A stretch of DNA of 64,000 nt from Longimicrobiales bacterium (GTDB taxonomy: Bacteria; Gemmatimonadota; Gemmatimonadetes; Longimicrobiales; Gaopeijiaceae), in contig JANQDZ010000010.1 in the NCBI GenBank assembly GCA_028278645.1, forward strand, positions 1-64,000, written 5' to 3'. Below are positions 33,925 to 44,300 of this stretch, piece by piece; the first letter of the stretch is position 1; each line of letters opens with the position of its first letter. A model generated the notes under the pieces. The model made no database searches and was not told the origin of the DNA. It saw only the letters and a list, made by a program, of their open reading frames with translations. Position numbers and translations under genes: made by a program.

Positions 33925-34833
33925 CTACCGCCCACGGGGCGCTGCTACGGGGTGGAGACGCCCCATCACGAAGGTAGACGCAATGATGATGGTCGCGCCC
34001 AGTACCGTCCATCGGTCCGGGATTTCCCGGAAAAATGTTAAGCCCCAGGCCGCCGCAAATACGATTTGCAGGTACCCCACGGCCATGACTCGCCCCGCTT
34101 TTTCCACCTGAAGCGCTTTCGTCACATAGACCTGCCCGCCTTGGGCCCCCAGACCTACCCCGAGCAGTAACATCCACTCCCACGGTCCGGGCATCACGAA
34201 CCCCGAGACCGTTGGGGGGATGGATCCCACCAGAGAGACCGCCGCGAAGGAGAATACGATTACAAGCGTGTCTTGAGTCCGGGTGAGGCGTTTTGCCGAG
34301 ACGTAGGCCGCCGCGGAGAGAAGGGCCCCCGCCAAAGCCGCCCCCACCGCAACCGGATCCAAACCTGACGTGTCGCCGAGAAGGAAACCGGGCCGGGCGA
34401 CGATGATCACGCCTCCCAAGGCGAGGACGGCCAGAAGGACTTCCCAGCGCCTCAGCACCTCCCCCAGGAACACTGCGGCCAAGAGGGCGGTCCAGACCGG
34501 GTTTGTGAAGTGGATGACCGTGGTATCGGCCAGCGGAAGCCGGATCACCGCCCAAAGGAAACAGCTCAGAGCGGCGTAGCCAAGGAGACCCCGCAGGAGG
34601 AGCAGGCGTCGATCGGTCCTGACCTGGGTCGGGTCCCGCCCAGCTCCCCAGGGACTCAAGCCCTTGTTTCGAAGGGCGTAGTACGTCAGACCCGTGACGA
34701 CGATAGCCCGGAAGAACACGATCTCCTGGCTGGGCAATCGAGCACCGGCCAGCTTGGCGCAGGCGCTCATTATCGAAAAGTAGAGGGCCCCCAGGACCGC
34801 AAATCGGAGGCCTCGGGAGAATCCGGTGGTCAC
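33925..34833 (-). CDS. EamA/DMT-family transporter
   Basis: 302 residues, ten predicted membrane helices in two EamA repeats of about 140 residues (for example ALYFSIMSACAKLAGARLPSQEIVFFRAI and ADTTVIHFTNPVWTALLAAVFLGE). These drug/metabolite transporters export amino acids, nucleosides or other metabolites; the substrate is unknown. The start GTG overlaps the previous stop (TAGTG), so translation is coupled to the HEAT/cyclophilin gene. Confidence 0.88.
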   Translation of the reverse strand: MTTGFSRGLRFAVLGALYFSIMSACAKLAGARLPSQEIVFFRAIVVTGLTYYALRNKGLSPWGAGRDPTQVRTDRRLLLLRGLLGYAALSCFLWAVIRLPLADTTVIHFTNPVWTALLAAVFLGEVLRRWEVLLAVLALGGVIIVARPGFLLGDTSGLDPVAVGAALAGALLSAAAYVSAKRLTRTQDTLVIVFSFAAVSLVGSIPPTVSGFVMPGPWEWMLLLGVGLGAQGGQVYVTKALQVEKAGRVMAVGYLQIVFAAAWGLTFFREIPDRWTVLGATIIIASTFVMGRLHPVAAPRGR

Positions 34834-36848
34834 TACTGGTCAGGCTCCACCCGCGCAGATACGACCCGGTCCTCGGCGTAAAGGTTGTCCACCACGTCCA
34901 TTCCGGACTCCACCCAGCCGAAAGCCGTGTACCCGCCGTCGAGGTGGGGAGCCATGGAGTGCATGATGAAAAACTGTGATCCCTCGGTGTCCTTCCCAGA
35001 GCTGGCCATGCCAAGTACGCCCCGCCGATACGGGATCTGGGTGAACTCGCTTCGGATCGAAAACCCCGGGCCGCCGAACCCGTCGCGCCGGGCGAAATCC
35101 CCACCTTGGATCACGAAGTTCGGCACCACCCGGTGGAATGGAGTCCCGTCGTACAATCCTTCCATGGCGAACCCGGCGATGGTCTGAACCGTGAGGGGAG
35201 CGCTTTCCGTATCCAGAACCAGGGTCACGGCACCCTTTTCAGTTTCCAGAATGAGCTTTGGATAGGAACCCAAACCCGCCAGCATCTCCCAATCCATCTG
35301 TCTGGCGTTGGCATCCGCCCCACTCTCCATCTCGACCCCCGTTCCCGGGGTTCCGGCGTCCTCTGAAGTGCCGGTTATGGCTGAGATAGCCCTCTCGATA
35401 GCCTGCATGCCTTCAGGGTTCTCCTGGGGGGAGAGCTTCCCATACTCCGATACCAGGAGATCCATGGAACCCAAGGGTAGGAACGCCGAGTCGGCCAGAG
35501 CTGGCGCCACGATGAACACCGCCGACGGGTCCCCCGTCTCCAATCCGGCCTTAAAAACCTGGAAGTATCGATCCACGGTCTCACCAGTTTTCTGCTCAAC
35601 CCTCCATCTCCGGGCCAGCCCCCCCAGGGCTGTTCGCCGAATCTGGGGTTGGGGAGAGGAGGCCAACTCCATCAGGTCCGCCGTAGCGTCGGCGTTGGGG
35701 ACAAACGCCAAAGCACCAATCCCCCGGGTCCGAGGAATCACATCCTCTTCCGGCCAGTTGGCCAGCCATTCCCGAAGGAACTCACCCTCCCCGACCCGCC
35801 CCAAGGTGGCGAGAATCGGCCCAGCCCGTTGCCAGTCGGTGGGATTATCCTCCACCCACCTCTTCAGGTCCTCACGTTCCGAGGAGGAAAGCTGCTGGAC
35901 CCGAGTGAGGACATCGGCGGCCGATATGGCAACGTGGGTGCTGGGATCGTCCAGGGCTTGCATCAGGCCTTCCCGGACCCTGGGGCCCCCACTCCGGCCG
36001 GTGGCTCCCACCGCGGCATTGGTACGGATCCTCCAGTCAGGGGAGGATCCCAACCACGACACGAGGCGCCCGTTGTCCTCCAGCTCCCCAAGAAGCGCCA
36101 GCCCCAGGAGAAGGTGGGCGGCCGTTAAATCCGATGGCGAGAGAGCGTCCAGCGCTGCCCGGATCGAACCTGCCGACCCGGCCCAGGGGGTGGGGTTGTC
36201 GTGCCGCCCGAAGTAGTAGGCCGCGTACTTCCTCACCTCCGGGTCCTCATGTCCGAGGGCCCCAACGAGATGGTTGATGCTGGTGGGTTGGGTGAAGCCA
36301 CGGAGGCCCATCCTGGAGACCGCCAGATTCCTGGCCGCCTCTTCTCCCGGAGGCAGCACCTCGTCCAGGAACGGCTGGAGGATTCGGAGATCTCCGGCCT
36401 TCCCCACGGCCTCCAATAACCGGAACCGCACCGCTGGATCCGCTTCGTCTCGCAAAGAGCCCAGAAGGGCCGGGCCGTAGAGGGGATCCGTCAGTTGCCC
36501 GAGGGCAAATGCAGCATCCCGCCTCACGGCCGCGTCGGGGTCGGAAAGAAGGGAGACCAAAGTCGATGCCGCCCCTGGATCCTGGACCGAGCCCAGTGCG
36601 TAGGCCGCTCGAGCTCGGACCGCAGCGTTCTCGGACCGAAGAAGGGCCGTCAAGGCTCCCCCGTCTCTGGCTACCTGGAGCTCTACCACTTCCTGGAGAG
36701 CCGGGTTGGACAATAGGCCGTCGGTGGGCCTGGTCGGCGGGGCTGGAACGTCCCCCACCGGCTCATCGGGCACCGGGGCCGGTCCACAGGAGGAGAGGGT
36801 CGGTGCCAGGGCGAGCACCACGGCGAGAGAGAGGGCCGTTTTGTACAT
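34833..36848 (-). CDS. HEAT-repeat lipoprotein fused to a cyclophilin peptidyl-prolyl isomerase
   Basis: 671 residues. A lipoprotein signal (lipobox LSSC, Cys near 22) is followed by about 450 residues of HEAT/PBS-type helical repeats (VRARAAYALGSVQD, VRRDAAFALGQLTD and so on) and a C-terminal cyclophilin domain (about 510-665). The isomerase residues look intact: FHRVV, NFVIQGGDF, GSQFFI and HLDGGYTAFG. It should be a periplasmic folding factor with a protein-binding superhelix. An in-frame ATG at 36869 is an alternative start adding seven residues. Confidence 0.88.
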   Translation of the reverse strand: MYKTALSLAVVLALAPTLSSCGPAPVPDEPVGDVPAPPTRPTDGLLSNPALQEVVELQVARDGGALTALLRSENAAVRARAAYALGSVQDPGAASTLVSLLSDPDAAVRRDAAFALGQLTDPLYGPALLGSLRDEADPAVRFRLLEAVGKAGDLRILQPFLDEVLPPGEEAARNLAVSRMGLRGFTQPTSINHLVGALGHEDPEVRKYAAYYFGRHDNPTPWAGSAGSIRAALDALSPSDLTAAHLLLGLALLGELEDNGRLVSWLGSSPDWRIRTNAAVGATGRSGGPRVREGLMQALDDPSTHVAISAADVLTRVQQLSSSEREDLKRWVEDNPTDWQRAGPILATLGRVGEGEFLREWLANWPEEDVIPRTRGIGALAFVPNADATADLMELASSPQPQIRRTALGGLARRWRVEQKTGETVDRYFQVFKAGLETGDPSAVFIVAPALADSAFLPLGSMDLLVSEYGKLSPQENPEGMQAIERAISAITGTSEDAGTPGTGVEMESGADANARQMDWEMLAGLGSYPKLILETEKGAVTLVLDTESAPLTVQTIAGFAMEGLYDGTPFHRVVPNFVIQGGDFARRDGFGGPGFSIRSEFTQIPYRRGVLGMASSGKDTEGSQFFIMHSMAPHLDGGYTAFGWVESGMDVVDNLYAEDRVVSARVEPDQ

Positions 36849-36892
36849 TGGAATGTCTCTGTGGCTCATTTGTGTCTCGGTCTCGATCGTTC

Positions 36893-37843
36893 TCAGGTAG
36901 GGGTGTCGGGCTCACGTGCGGCCTCAGTTTGGCCACCGAAGCCCAGGGTGCCAAGAGCGATGCCGAAGAGGATGAGGAGCCCCCCGACGATGGTTTGTGG
37001 CGGGGGTACCTCCCGGATGGCCGGGAGAGCCCAGGCGATCAGGGTGGCGCCTACGGGCTCACCCAGAGAGGCCAGGTTTGCCATATAGGCCGGGAAATAG
37101 CGAAGGGCGTAGTTGATTCCGGTATGGCCCAGCATCATGGGACCCGCAGCCAAGGCCAGGAAAACCCACCAGTCCTGGGCTGGGTACCCGGCGAGGGGCA
37201 CGCCCGGAGAAGCCAAAACAGCCACGAGCAGGAGGACTGCGGCGGCCCCGTATACGATCCCGATATAGGCCCAGAGGTCCAGCTTCTTCCGAAGACTCCG
37301 ACCGATGGAGAAGTACCCCGCAGCCATCACGGCAGCCGAGAGGGCCAAGGCGTCACCCAGAAGAGCCTTTCCGCCCAGGGCAAAAGCCCCGAACCCGATG
37401 ACAAAGGCCCCGGAGATGGCAACCAGAATCCCTAACCACTGCCTGGGCGCGGGACGCTCTCCCAGAAACATCACCGAGAGGGCGGCCACGAAGAGAGGCT
37501 GGGTGCTCACGAGCACGGCCGAGTTGGCGATGGTCGTGAATTGTATAGAAGCCACCCAGGCCCAGAAGTGTCCCGCCAGGAGGAAACCGGCCAGCACGCC
37601 AAGGGCCCAGTCTTTCCCTGTGATCTCGGCGCTTTTCAGAAAGCTCCCACGGAGGAGGAGAACCAACCCGACAAAGGCTACCGAGAAGAGGAGACGCCAC
37701 CCGGCGATGGCCAAGGCAGGAGCCCCCGAAAAGCGAACCAAAGGCCCGGCCAGTGACACGGCCGTGACGGCACCAAGAAGCGCCAGGCCGGGAGGGACCG
37801 CTGGCCTGGGATCGATTTCTCCGGAATCAGGGGTAACGTTCAT
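36893..37843 (-). CDS. EamA/DMT-family transporter
   Basis: 316 residues with two EamA repeats and ten helices (LALLGAVTAVSLAGPLVRFSG, FTTIANSAVLVSTQPLFVAALSVMFLGE, second-half GINYALRYFPAYMANLASLGEPV). ATG 37843 starts just before the first repeat; the longer upstream frame is low-complexity. Different enough from the EamA protein at 33925 to be a separate paralogue. It is first in a three-gene minus-strand group. Confidence 0.88.
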   Translation of the reverse strand: MNVTPDSGEIDPRPAVPPGLALLGAVTAVSLAGPLVRFSGAPALAIAGWRLLFSVAFVGLVLLLRGSFLKSAEITGKDWALGVLAGFLLAGHFWAWVASIQFTTIANSAVLVSTQPLFVAALSVMFLGERPAPRQWLGILVAISGAFVIGFGAFALGGKALLGDALALSAAVMAAGYFSIGRSLRKKLDLWAYIGIVYGAAAVLLLVAVLASPGVPLAGYPAQDWWVFLALAAGPMMLGHTGINYALRYFPAYMANLASLGEPVGATLIAWALPAIREVPPPQTIVGGLLILFGIALGTLGFGGQTEAAREPDTPT

Positions 37844-37942
37844 CGGAAACGAATCTACGGGAATCCCGTACGGGGACCCAGGAGGAGGGGAAAGGAAGAA
37901 CCTCCTCTTCGCCCCGGGGCCAGTCCACCCTATGTTGCGAGG

Positions 37943-38947
37943 ATGATGGAAAGTCCGCCGAAATTCACCGTCGCGCCCTACCGGCCAGCCTGGTGGCTCC
38001 CTGGAGGCCACCTGCAAACCCTTGGGGGCAAGTACCTCCGCCGGTCGGGCCCCTTCCCCTACAAACGGGAGCGGATCGACACTCCGGACGGTGATTTCCT
38101 GGACCTGGATTTCAGCCCGGACCCTGACCCAGAAGCCCCCCTCGTCCTCCTCTTGCACGGTCTGGAGGGATTCACCCAGCGACCCTACATGATCCAGGCG
38201 GCACAGGCTCTCAAAGCCAGGGGAATGGCGTCGGTGGGTCTGAACTTCCGGTCTTGCTCGGGTGAGATGAACATACGCCCCCGGATGTACCATTCCGGAG
38301 GCACGGAAGACGTAGCTCTGGTCCTGAGATTCCTGAAGGGTCAGTGGCCAAATCGGCCTTTGGGAGCCATCGGGTTCTCTCTCGGCGGGAACGTCCTCTT
38401 GAAGCTCCTTGGCGAGAGGGACGACGGAGGAAGAGGGCTTATCGATGCAGCTGTGGGCATCTCGGTCCCGTACGACCTGGCTGCCGGGGCCGCTTACCTG
38501 GAGCAGGGGGTCCTCGGCTGGCTTTACGCCCGTTACTTCCTGAAGCAGTTGATGGTGAAGGTAAAAGCAAAGGAAGGGCTCCTTTCGCCCCTACTGGACC
38601 TCCGGAAGGTCTACGCCTCCACCACCCTCAGAGAGTTTGACGATCACGCCACAGGACCGCTCCACGGGTTCGAAGACGCGGCCGACTACTACCGGCAATC
38701 CAGCTGCGGCCAGTTCCTTCACCGGATCAGGGTTCCTACCCTCCTGTTCCATGCCCGGAACGATCCCTTCCTGCCCCCCCGAGCCATCCCTCACGAGATC
38801 GTCGGGGAGAACCCCTACCTCTTCCCGGCCTTTGCTCGGAGGGGTGGTCATGTAGGTTTCTTGGGCGGCCAGATTCCGGGCCTGCCCACCTTCTGGACCG
38901 AGGACGAGGGGACGAGGTTCTTAAGAGAAGTTCTAGAATCGGTTTGA
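37943..38947 (+). CDS. Alpha/beta hydrolase, YheT family
   Basis: 334 residues. The N-terminus PAWWLPGGHLQTLGGKYLRR and the hydrolase core are diagnostic: LLLHGLEGF (oxyanion region), NFRSCSGE, and nucleophile elbow GFSLGGN. A C-terminal catalytic His is likely in RRGGHVGFLGG. YheT-like proteins are putative esterases of uncertain substrate. ATG 37943 directly follows GCGAGG. Three bases separate it from the next gene. Confidence 0.88.
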   Translation: MMESPPKFTVAPYRPAWWLPGGHLQTLGGKYLRRSGPFPYKRERIDTPDGDFLDLDFSPDPDPEAPLVLLLHGLEGFTQRPYMIQAAQALKARGMASVGLNFRSCSGEMNIRPRMYHSGGTEDVALVLRFLKGQWPNRPLGAIGFSLGGNVLLKLLGERDDGGRGLIDAAVGISVPYDLAAGAAYLEQGVLGWLYARYFLKQLMVKVKAKEGLLSPLLDLRKVYASTTLREFDDHATGPLHGFEDAADYYRQSSCGQFLHRIRVPTLLFHARNDPFLPPRAIPHEIVGENPYLFPAFARRGGHVGFLGGQIPGLPTFWTEDEGTRFLREVLESV

Positions 38948-38950
38948 GCC

Positions 38951-39430
38951 ATGAAAGCGATCTTGAGGAAGCTCCGCGGCGGTTTGGGAACGGCCATCAC
39001 CTGGGCCGTGACCTGGGGCCTGGGCGGGTTTGGGCTGTACTCCTTCCTGCATCTCCTATCCCCGGGCCCAGCCTTCTTTTTTCCGGGGGTTTTTCCCGCC
39101 ACTGCGATCTCGGCAGCTTCCGGGTTCGTGGGTGGCACGGCCTTCTCGACAGTCCTGAGCACGTTCTACGGGCGGCGGAACCTCGCCGATCTGAGCCCCG
39201 CGGGCATGGGCTTTTGGGGGACCCTCTGTGGCCTCCTGGTGCCATCCGGGATTTTTGGGATCGGCAGTCTGGTAGGAGTGGGTTTCCAGGCCACGGTTGC
39301 CGTGATCATGTTAGCGGCCATGGGCGTATTTGGTGCCCTTACCGGGTATGGAACCATCAAGCTCGCCCAATCCGGCCAACCCCATCTGGAGGACGGCGAC
39401 TCCGATTGGATGTTGGAGGATGGGGAGTAG
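38951..39430 (+). CDS. Small membrane protein, unknown
   Basis: 159 residues with four hydrophobic helices (about 12-36, 43-65, 85-107 and 113-135) rich in Gly and Phe, and a short acidic cytoplasmic tail. No family recognised. Its start lies 3 bases after the YheT stop, so it shares that transcript. A terminator follows. Confidence 0.7.
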   Translation: MKAILRKLRGGLGTAITWAVTWGLGGFGLYSFLHLLSPGPAFFFPGVFPATAISAASGFVGGTAFSTVLSTFYGRRNLADLSPAGMGFWGTLCGLLVPSGIFGIGSLVGVGFQATVAVIMLAAMGVFGALTGYGTIKLAQSGQPHLEDGDSDWMLEDGE

Positions 39431-39480
39431 AGCCGAACTCGGGGCGTCGGCGGGAGGCCGGCTGGCGTGACACGTCAAAA

Positions 39481-39520
39481 CGGCCGGGAGGACTGATCCC
39501 CCCGGCCGCTTCTCTTCTTT
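39481..39520 (+). terminator. Terminator of the YheT operon
   Basis: Arms CGGCCGGG (39481-39488) and CCCGGCCG (39501-39508) are perfect and followed by CTTCTCTTCTTT. Confidence 0.85.
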
Positions 39521-39579
39521 ACCTGTCCCCGGGCTTGGCCCTTCTCCCGGATCACCAGGCGCCGGCCAGAAGCCGGCCG

Positions 39580-41073
39580 TTATTCAACCCCACCTTGCAG
39601 CCTCCTGATGGGACCCTTGAACAGGATGAACAGGATACCAGCCCCAATGGCCACCATGGCCACCGTGTTGAAAAGCTGCGTGAGGGGCATGTTCTCCATC
39701 TGCCCCGCCGCCAGACCGGCGATGAGGTTCCCGAGGCTGGCGCCCATGAACCAGATTCCCATCATTTGACCCACCAGCTTCTTCGGCGACAGCTTTGTGA
39801 TGCTCGAGAGCCCGATGGGGCTCAGGCAGAGTTCACCGGAGGTGTGGAGGAAGTAGGTCACCACCAACCACATGGGGCTCACCCCATCGGTGGGGGTGGC
39901 GTAGACCGCCGCCCAGCCGATGACCAGGAATCCGAGGCCCAGAAGTAACAGGCCGTACCCGAACTTCACCGGGAGGGAAGGATTCCACTTCCCCAGGGCC
40001 AACCAAAGCCAGCCGAAGATTGGGGCGAAGATGATGATGAAGATTGGGTTCACTGCCTGGAGCCAACTCGCCGGCGCTTCCCATCCGAAGATGACACGGT
40101 CCGTGAAGTCGGCCGCGAACAGGTTCAAAGCCGAACCGGCCTGCTCGAATCCCGACCAGAACAGCGCAGCACCCAGGAACAGGAAGAAGATCACCACCAG
40201 CCGCTTCTGTTCGGCTGTAGTGTACCCGCCGAACATGAGAGCGATGGCGAAGTAGACCACCACCAGGCCGAAGATCAGAACGCCCGTGGCGGTTGCGGCC
40301 TGTTCAAGGGTGAAGGTGAAGATGCCGGAGGTGTAGAGCCAGTAGAGGACGGCAACCACGGCGACGATTCCAAAGATCACTCCCCAGAGCGTCTTGTTGG
40401 TGTTGCTTTTCTCTTCAGGCGTCGGGGTCGGCGGACCACCCAGGTCTCCCAGCCCCGCTCCGATCTTGTACTGGATCAGACCCAGGATCATCCCGATCCC
40501 TGCGGCCCAGAAAGCGTAGCTCCAGGCGATGTTCTCCCCCAGATAGCCGCAGAGGAGTGGCCCGACGAAGGCGCCGATGTTGATCCCCATGTAGAAGACC
40601 GAGAACCCGGCATCCCTCCTGGCCCCGCCGTCTGGGTAGAGATCCCCGACGATGGCGCTGACGTTCGGCTTCAGAAGTCCGGTTCCCGTCACCACCAACA
40701 GGAGGCCGCTGTAAAACCCGGCCTGAGTAGTGGCCGACATGGCCAGTGTGATCTGGCCTGCGGCGATGAGAATCCCGCCGTAAAAGACGGCGTTCCTGGC
40801 ACCGACGATCCTATCGGCGAACCATCCTCCCGGAAGAGCGGTCAGGTAGGCGGCGGCAGTATAAAGGCCGTAGATGGCGGCGGCCCTTCCCACGGTCAGG
40901 CCCAGGCCGCCGGTTTGAATGGCGTCTACCATGAAGAGGATGAGGATCCCCCTCATCCCGTAGTACGAAAACCGCTCCCACATCTCCGTAAAGAAGAGGG
41001 TGGCCAGACCCCTGGGGTGGCCAAAAAAGCCTCCGCCTTGGGGCACGGTGGAGGCCTGCGACGAGTGGGTCAT
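39580..41073 (-). CDS. POT/PTR2-family proton-dependent oligopeptide transporter
   Basis: 497 residues, about 14 membrane helices of the MFS type. Signature residues are EMWERFSYYGMRGIL (the ExxERFxYY proton-coupling motif), GGWFADRIVGARNAVFYGG, and FYMGINIGAFVGPLLCGYLGE (PTR2 motif). These carriers import di- and tripeptides with H+. ATG 41073 has GGAGC upstream and begins just before helix 1. It is divergent from a secreted S9 peptidase, so peptide release and uptake may be coordinated. Confidence 0.92.
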   Translation of the reverse strand: MTHSSQASTVPQGGGFFGHPRGLATLFFTEMWERFSYYGMRGILILFMVDAIQTGGLGLTVGRAAAIYGLYTAAAYLTALPGGWFADRIVGARNAVFYGGILIAAGQITLAMSATTQAGFYSGLLLVVTGTGLLKPNVSAIVGDLYPDGGARRDAGFSVFYMGINIGAFVGPLLCGYLGENIAWSYAFWAAGIGMILGLIQYKIGAGLGDLGGPPTPTPEEKSNTNKTLWGVIFGIVAVVAVLYWLYTSGIFTFTLEQAATATGVLIFGLVVVYFAIALMFGGYTTAEQKRLVVIFFLFLGAALFWSGFEQAGSALNLFAADFTDRVIFGWEAPASWLQAVNPIFIIIFAPIFGWLWLALGKWNPSLPVKFGYGLLLLGLGFLVIGWAAVYATPTDGVSPMWLVVTYFLHTSGELCLSPIGLSSITKLSPKKLVGQMMGIWFMGASLGNLIAGLAAGQMENMPLTQLFNTVAMVAIGAGILFILFKGPIRRLQGGVE

Positions 41074-41277
41074 ATCGGGCTCCTGAATACAAGTCTCGAG
41101 TGGCCAAAGGGACGAGCCATGAATCCCAAGGCAAACATGGAACGGTGCCAATATCCCCGGGCCACCCCCTAAAGGCAAGCGCGACATTCCGTTGCCGGTT
41201 CTGGAACCTCCTGATTTCTTCCCGCGGCCAGCTTGCCGCGCATAAGCTGGGGCCCGAATCATGTCCGGACTTTGACC

Positions 41278-41302
41278 GGAGCCGAGGGACATTCGCGGCT
41301 CC
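41278..41302. repeat. Hairpin in the 5' leader of the S9 peptidase
   Basis: Arms GGAGCCG (41278-41284) and CGGCTCC (41296-41302) are perfectly complementary with an 11-base loop, 33 bases before the start codon. No T-run; could influence translation or mark an operator. Confidence 0.35.
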
Positions 41303-41334
41303 TCATAGGATTCCAAAACCCTCAGGGCAAAAAA

Positions 41335-44300
41335 ATGGACTTCAAGAAAATCTCCCGTCGCCTGCTCACCCTGGGCGTTCTTCTCTGTGCAGCCCCGAGT
41401 TTCCTAGGGGCTCAGGTCACAGGGAAGAAGGCCCTGACCCACGACGACTACGACCTCTGGAAGAGGATCAGCGCCCGGGCTCTCGCCAACAATGGCGAGT
41501 ACATCGCCTACGTGACCTCCCCCGGGAAGGGCGACGGGATCATGACCCTCCGTTCCCTGGGAGGCAGCGCCCGGGTAGTGGAGGTGGACAGGGCTTCCGG
41601 CCCCCGCATCACCCCCGACTCCCGCTTTCTCATCTTCACCATCGATCCGATGTACGCGGTTGTGGATTCTCTTGAGGACGCCGATGCCGACAGGGACGAG
41701 ATGCCAAAGGACTCCCTGGGGATTATCGACCTTTCTTCCGCCTTCAGCGGTGGCTCCTTCAACGCCGACTTCTTCCGGGCCGAGAGGATCCAGAACTGGA
41801 AAACCCCGGCCGACGAAGGATCCTACCTGGCCTATCTCCTGGAGCCGGAAGAAGAGGACCCCGATTCCGCCGCCGAGGGTGAGGAGGCCGAAGAAGAAGC
41901 CCCAGCCCGGGCACGGCGCCCTGGCGAGGGACGCCCCGGGGCTGCCCGGAGGAGTGGTGGCCAAGAGGGAGAAGAAGGGGAGCGGGACAAAGCCGAGGGT
42001 GACGTTCTGGTCTTCCGGGATCTGAGGAGCGGCGAAGAAACCCGGTTCGAAGACGTTACGAACTACTACTTCACCGATGACGGAGCCTGGTTGGTCTATA
42101 CCGCTTCGAACGAGGACGGCGCAGCTGATGGTGTCTACGCCGTTCGGACCTCTTCCGGCGAAGCCTCGCCGGTGCTGACAGGTGAGGGTGAGTACAGCTC
42201 CGTGGCCCTGGCCGACAACGGAGACCAGGTAGCGTTCCTCACCAACCGGGACGACTGGGAAGCCGATGAACCGGCCCAGACCCTCTACCACGCTTTGCTG
42301 GGTGGAGGGGAGCCCACGGCGGTGGCCACCGAGGGCACAGCGGGGATCCCAGAGGGCTGGTGGGTCCCCGACAACGCGTCACCTTCTTTCTCCGACGAGG
42401 GATCCCGGCTCCTGTTCCGGACCGCTCCCAAACCTCCTGAAGAGGACGACGAGGAGATCCCCGAGGATGAGGAAGTGGTGCTGGACATCTGGAACTGGAA
42501 GGATCCGCTCATCCAGCCCATGCAGAAAGTCCAGGCCAACCGGGAACGGGAGCGGAACTACCTGGCTTACGCCTCAACCCAGGACTTCAACGTGGTCCAG
42601 TTGGCCACACTGGAAATCCCAGAGGTGACTATTGGACTGGGCGGCGAAGGGGACCTGGCCATCGCCACCACCAACACCATGGTCAAGTACGGGTGGCACG
42701 TGTCTCACGACGGTACGTACCGTGACATTTACCTCATGAACGTGACCACCGGTGAAGCCGAGATGATCCGGGAATTTGATCCAAACTCTCCGGGCAGCTT
42801 CTCCACCACGGGCCGATACTTGAGCTGGTGGGACGGGGTGGCCAAACACTGGATGGTAATGGACATCCAGAGCCGGACGGTTCGGAATGTTTCCGAAGAT
42901 CTCCCCTACCCCGTCTATCGGGAATGGGATGACCATCCGGACGAGCCACCCTCATACGGGAATGAGGGTTGGTTCGAGAATGACGTCGCCTTCGTGATCA
43001 AAGACGCCTACGATCTCTGGGCGGTGGATCCAGCCGGTGTCGCGGAACCCAGAAACCTCACGGAGGGGGTAGGACGGGCCAATGACATCCGCTTCGACCT
43101 CATTGATCCCACAGCCGGCGGCGGCGGGGGTGGCTTCCGTGGATTCGGCGGCAGCGGTGCCGAAGAAGGCCTCGATCCGACCGAGGACGTCCTTCTTTCC
43201 GCATTTGGTGTTTACACCAAACAGAGCGGCTTCTACCGCGACCGCTTCGACGGTGACCGGGAACCGCGCCAGCTCATCATGGACGACGTCCGGTTCTCGA
43301 ATCCCACCAAGGCGGAGGATTCCGACCTCTACCTCCTGACCCGTTCCACCTTCCAGGAATACCCGGAGCTCTGGACGACGAACCGGAACTTCGAAGACAT
43401 GGAGAGGATCTCCTCCACCAACCCCCAGCAGGACGACTACGTGTGGGGCGAGGCGGAGCTCATGAACTGGGTGTCGAACGACGGGATTCCCATCCAGGGC
43501 ATCCTCATCAAGCCGGAGGGATTTGATCCCCGGCAGAAGTATCCCATGATGGTGTATTTCTATGAGCGGAGCTCCGACGGATTGCACAGCTACCGAGCCC
43601 CGAACCACGGCGGGTCGGTGAATGCCACGTTCTACGTGAGCCGTGGATACGTGTTCTTCATCCCGGACATTCCTTACGAAATCGGCCACCCGGGGGAGAG
43701 CGCCATCGACGCCGTGGTCCCGGGGGTGCTCAAGATCGTGGATCAGGGATACATCGATAAGGACCGGATCGGAGCCCAGGGACACTCGTGGGGCGGTTAT
43801 CAGCTCGCCTACATGGTCACCCGCAGCAACCTGTTCGCGGCAGTTGAAGCCGGCGCCCCGGTTTCCAATATGACCTCCGCGTACGGGGGAATCCGCTGGC
43901 AGAGCGGGATGAACCGCCAGTTCCAGTACGAACACACCCAGAGCCGGATAGGGGGAACCCTCTGGGAGGAGACCCTCAGGTACATCAACAACTCGCCGAT
44001 CTTCGAGGCCGACAAAGTCCAAACGCCGGTCCTCATGATCCACAACGACCAGGACGGGGCCGTACCGTGGTACCAAGGCATCGAGTATTTCATGGCACTC
44101 AGGAGGCTCCAGAAGCCCGTCTGGATGCTGAACTACAACGGTGAGCCCCACGGAGTCCGGAAGGAGCAGAACCGGAGAGACTGGACCGTCCGGATGCAGC
44201 AGTTCTTCGACCACTACCTCAAAGGCGCCCCCGCACCGGTCTGGATGGTGGAGGGCGTGCCGGCGGTCATGAAGGGCAAGACCCTAGGGCTGGAGCTCGT

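Noticed and set aside
36893-38293. Extended N-terminus of the EamA transporter to 38293
   Set aside because: The extension overlaps the divergent YheT gene and is low-complexity; ATG 37843 gives the normal family length.
42952-44214. Minus-strand open frame of 420 codons
   Set aside because: Antisense to the catalytic domain of the S9 peptidase, whose Ser-Asp-His triad is clear on the plus strand.
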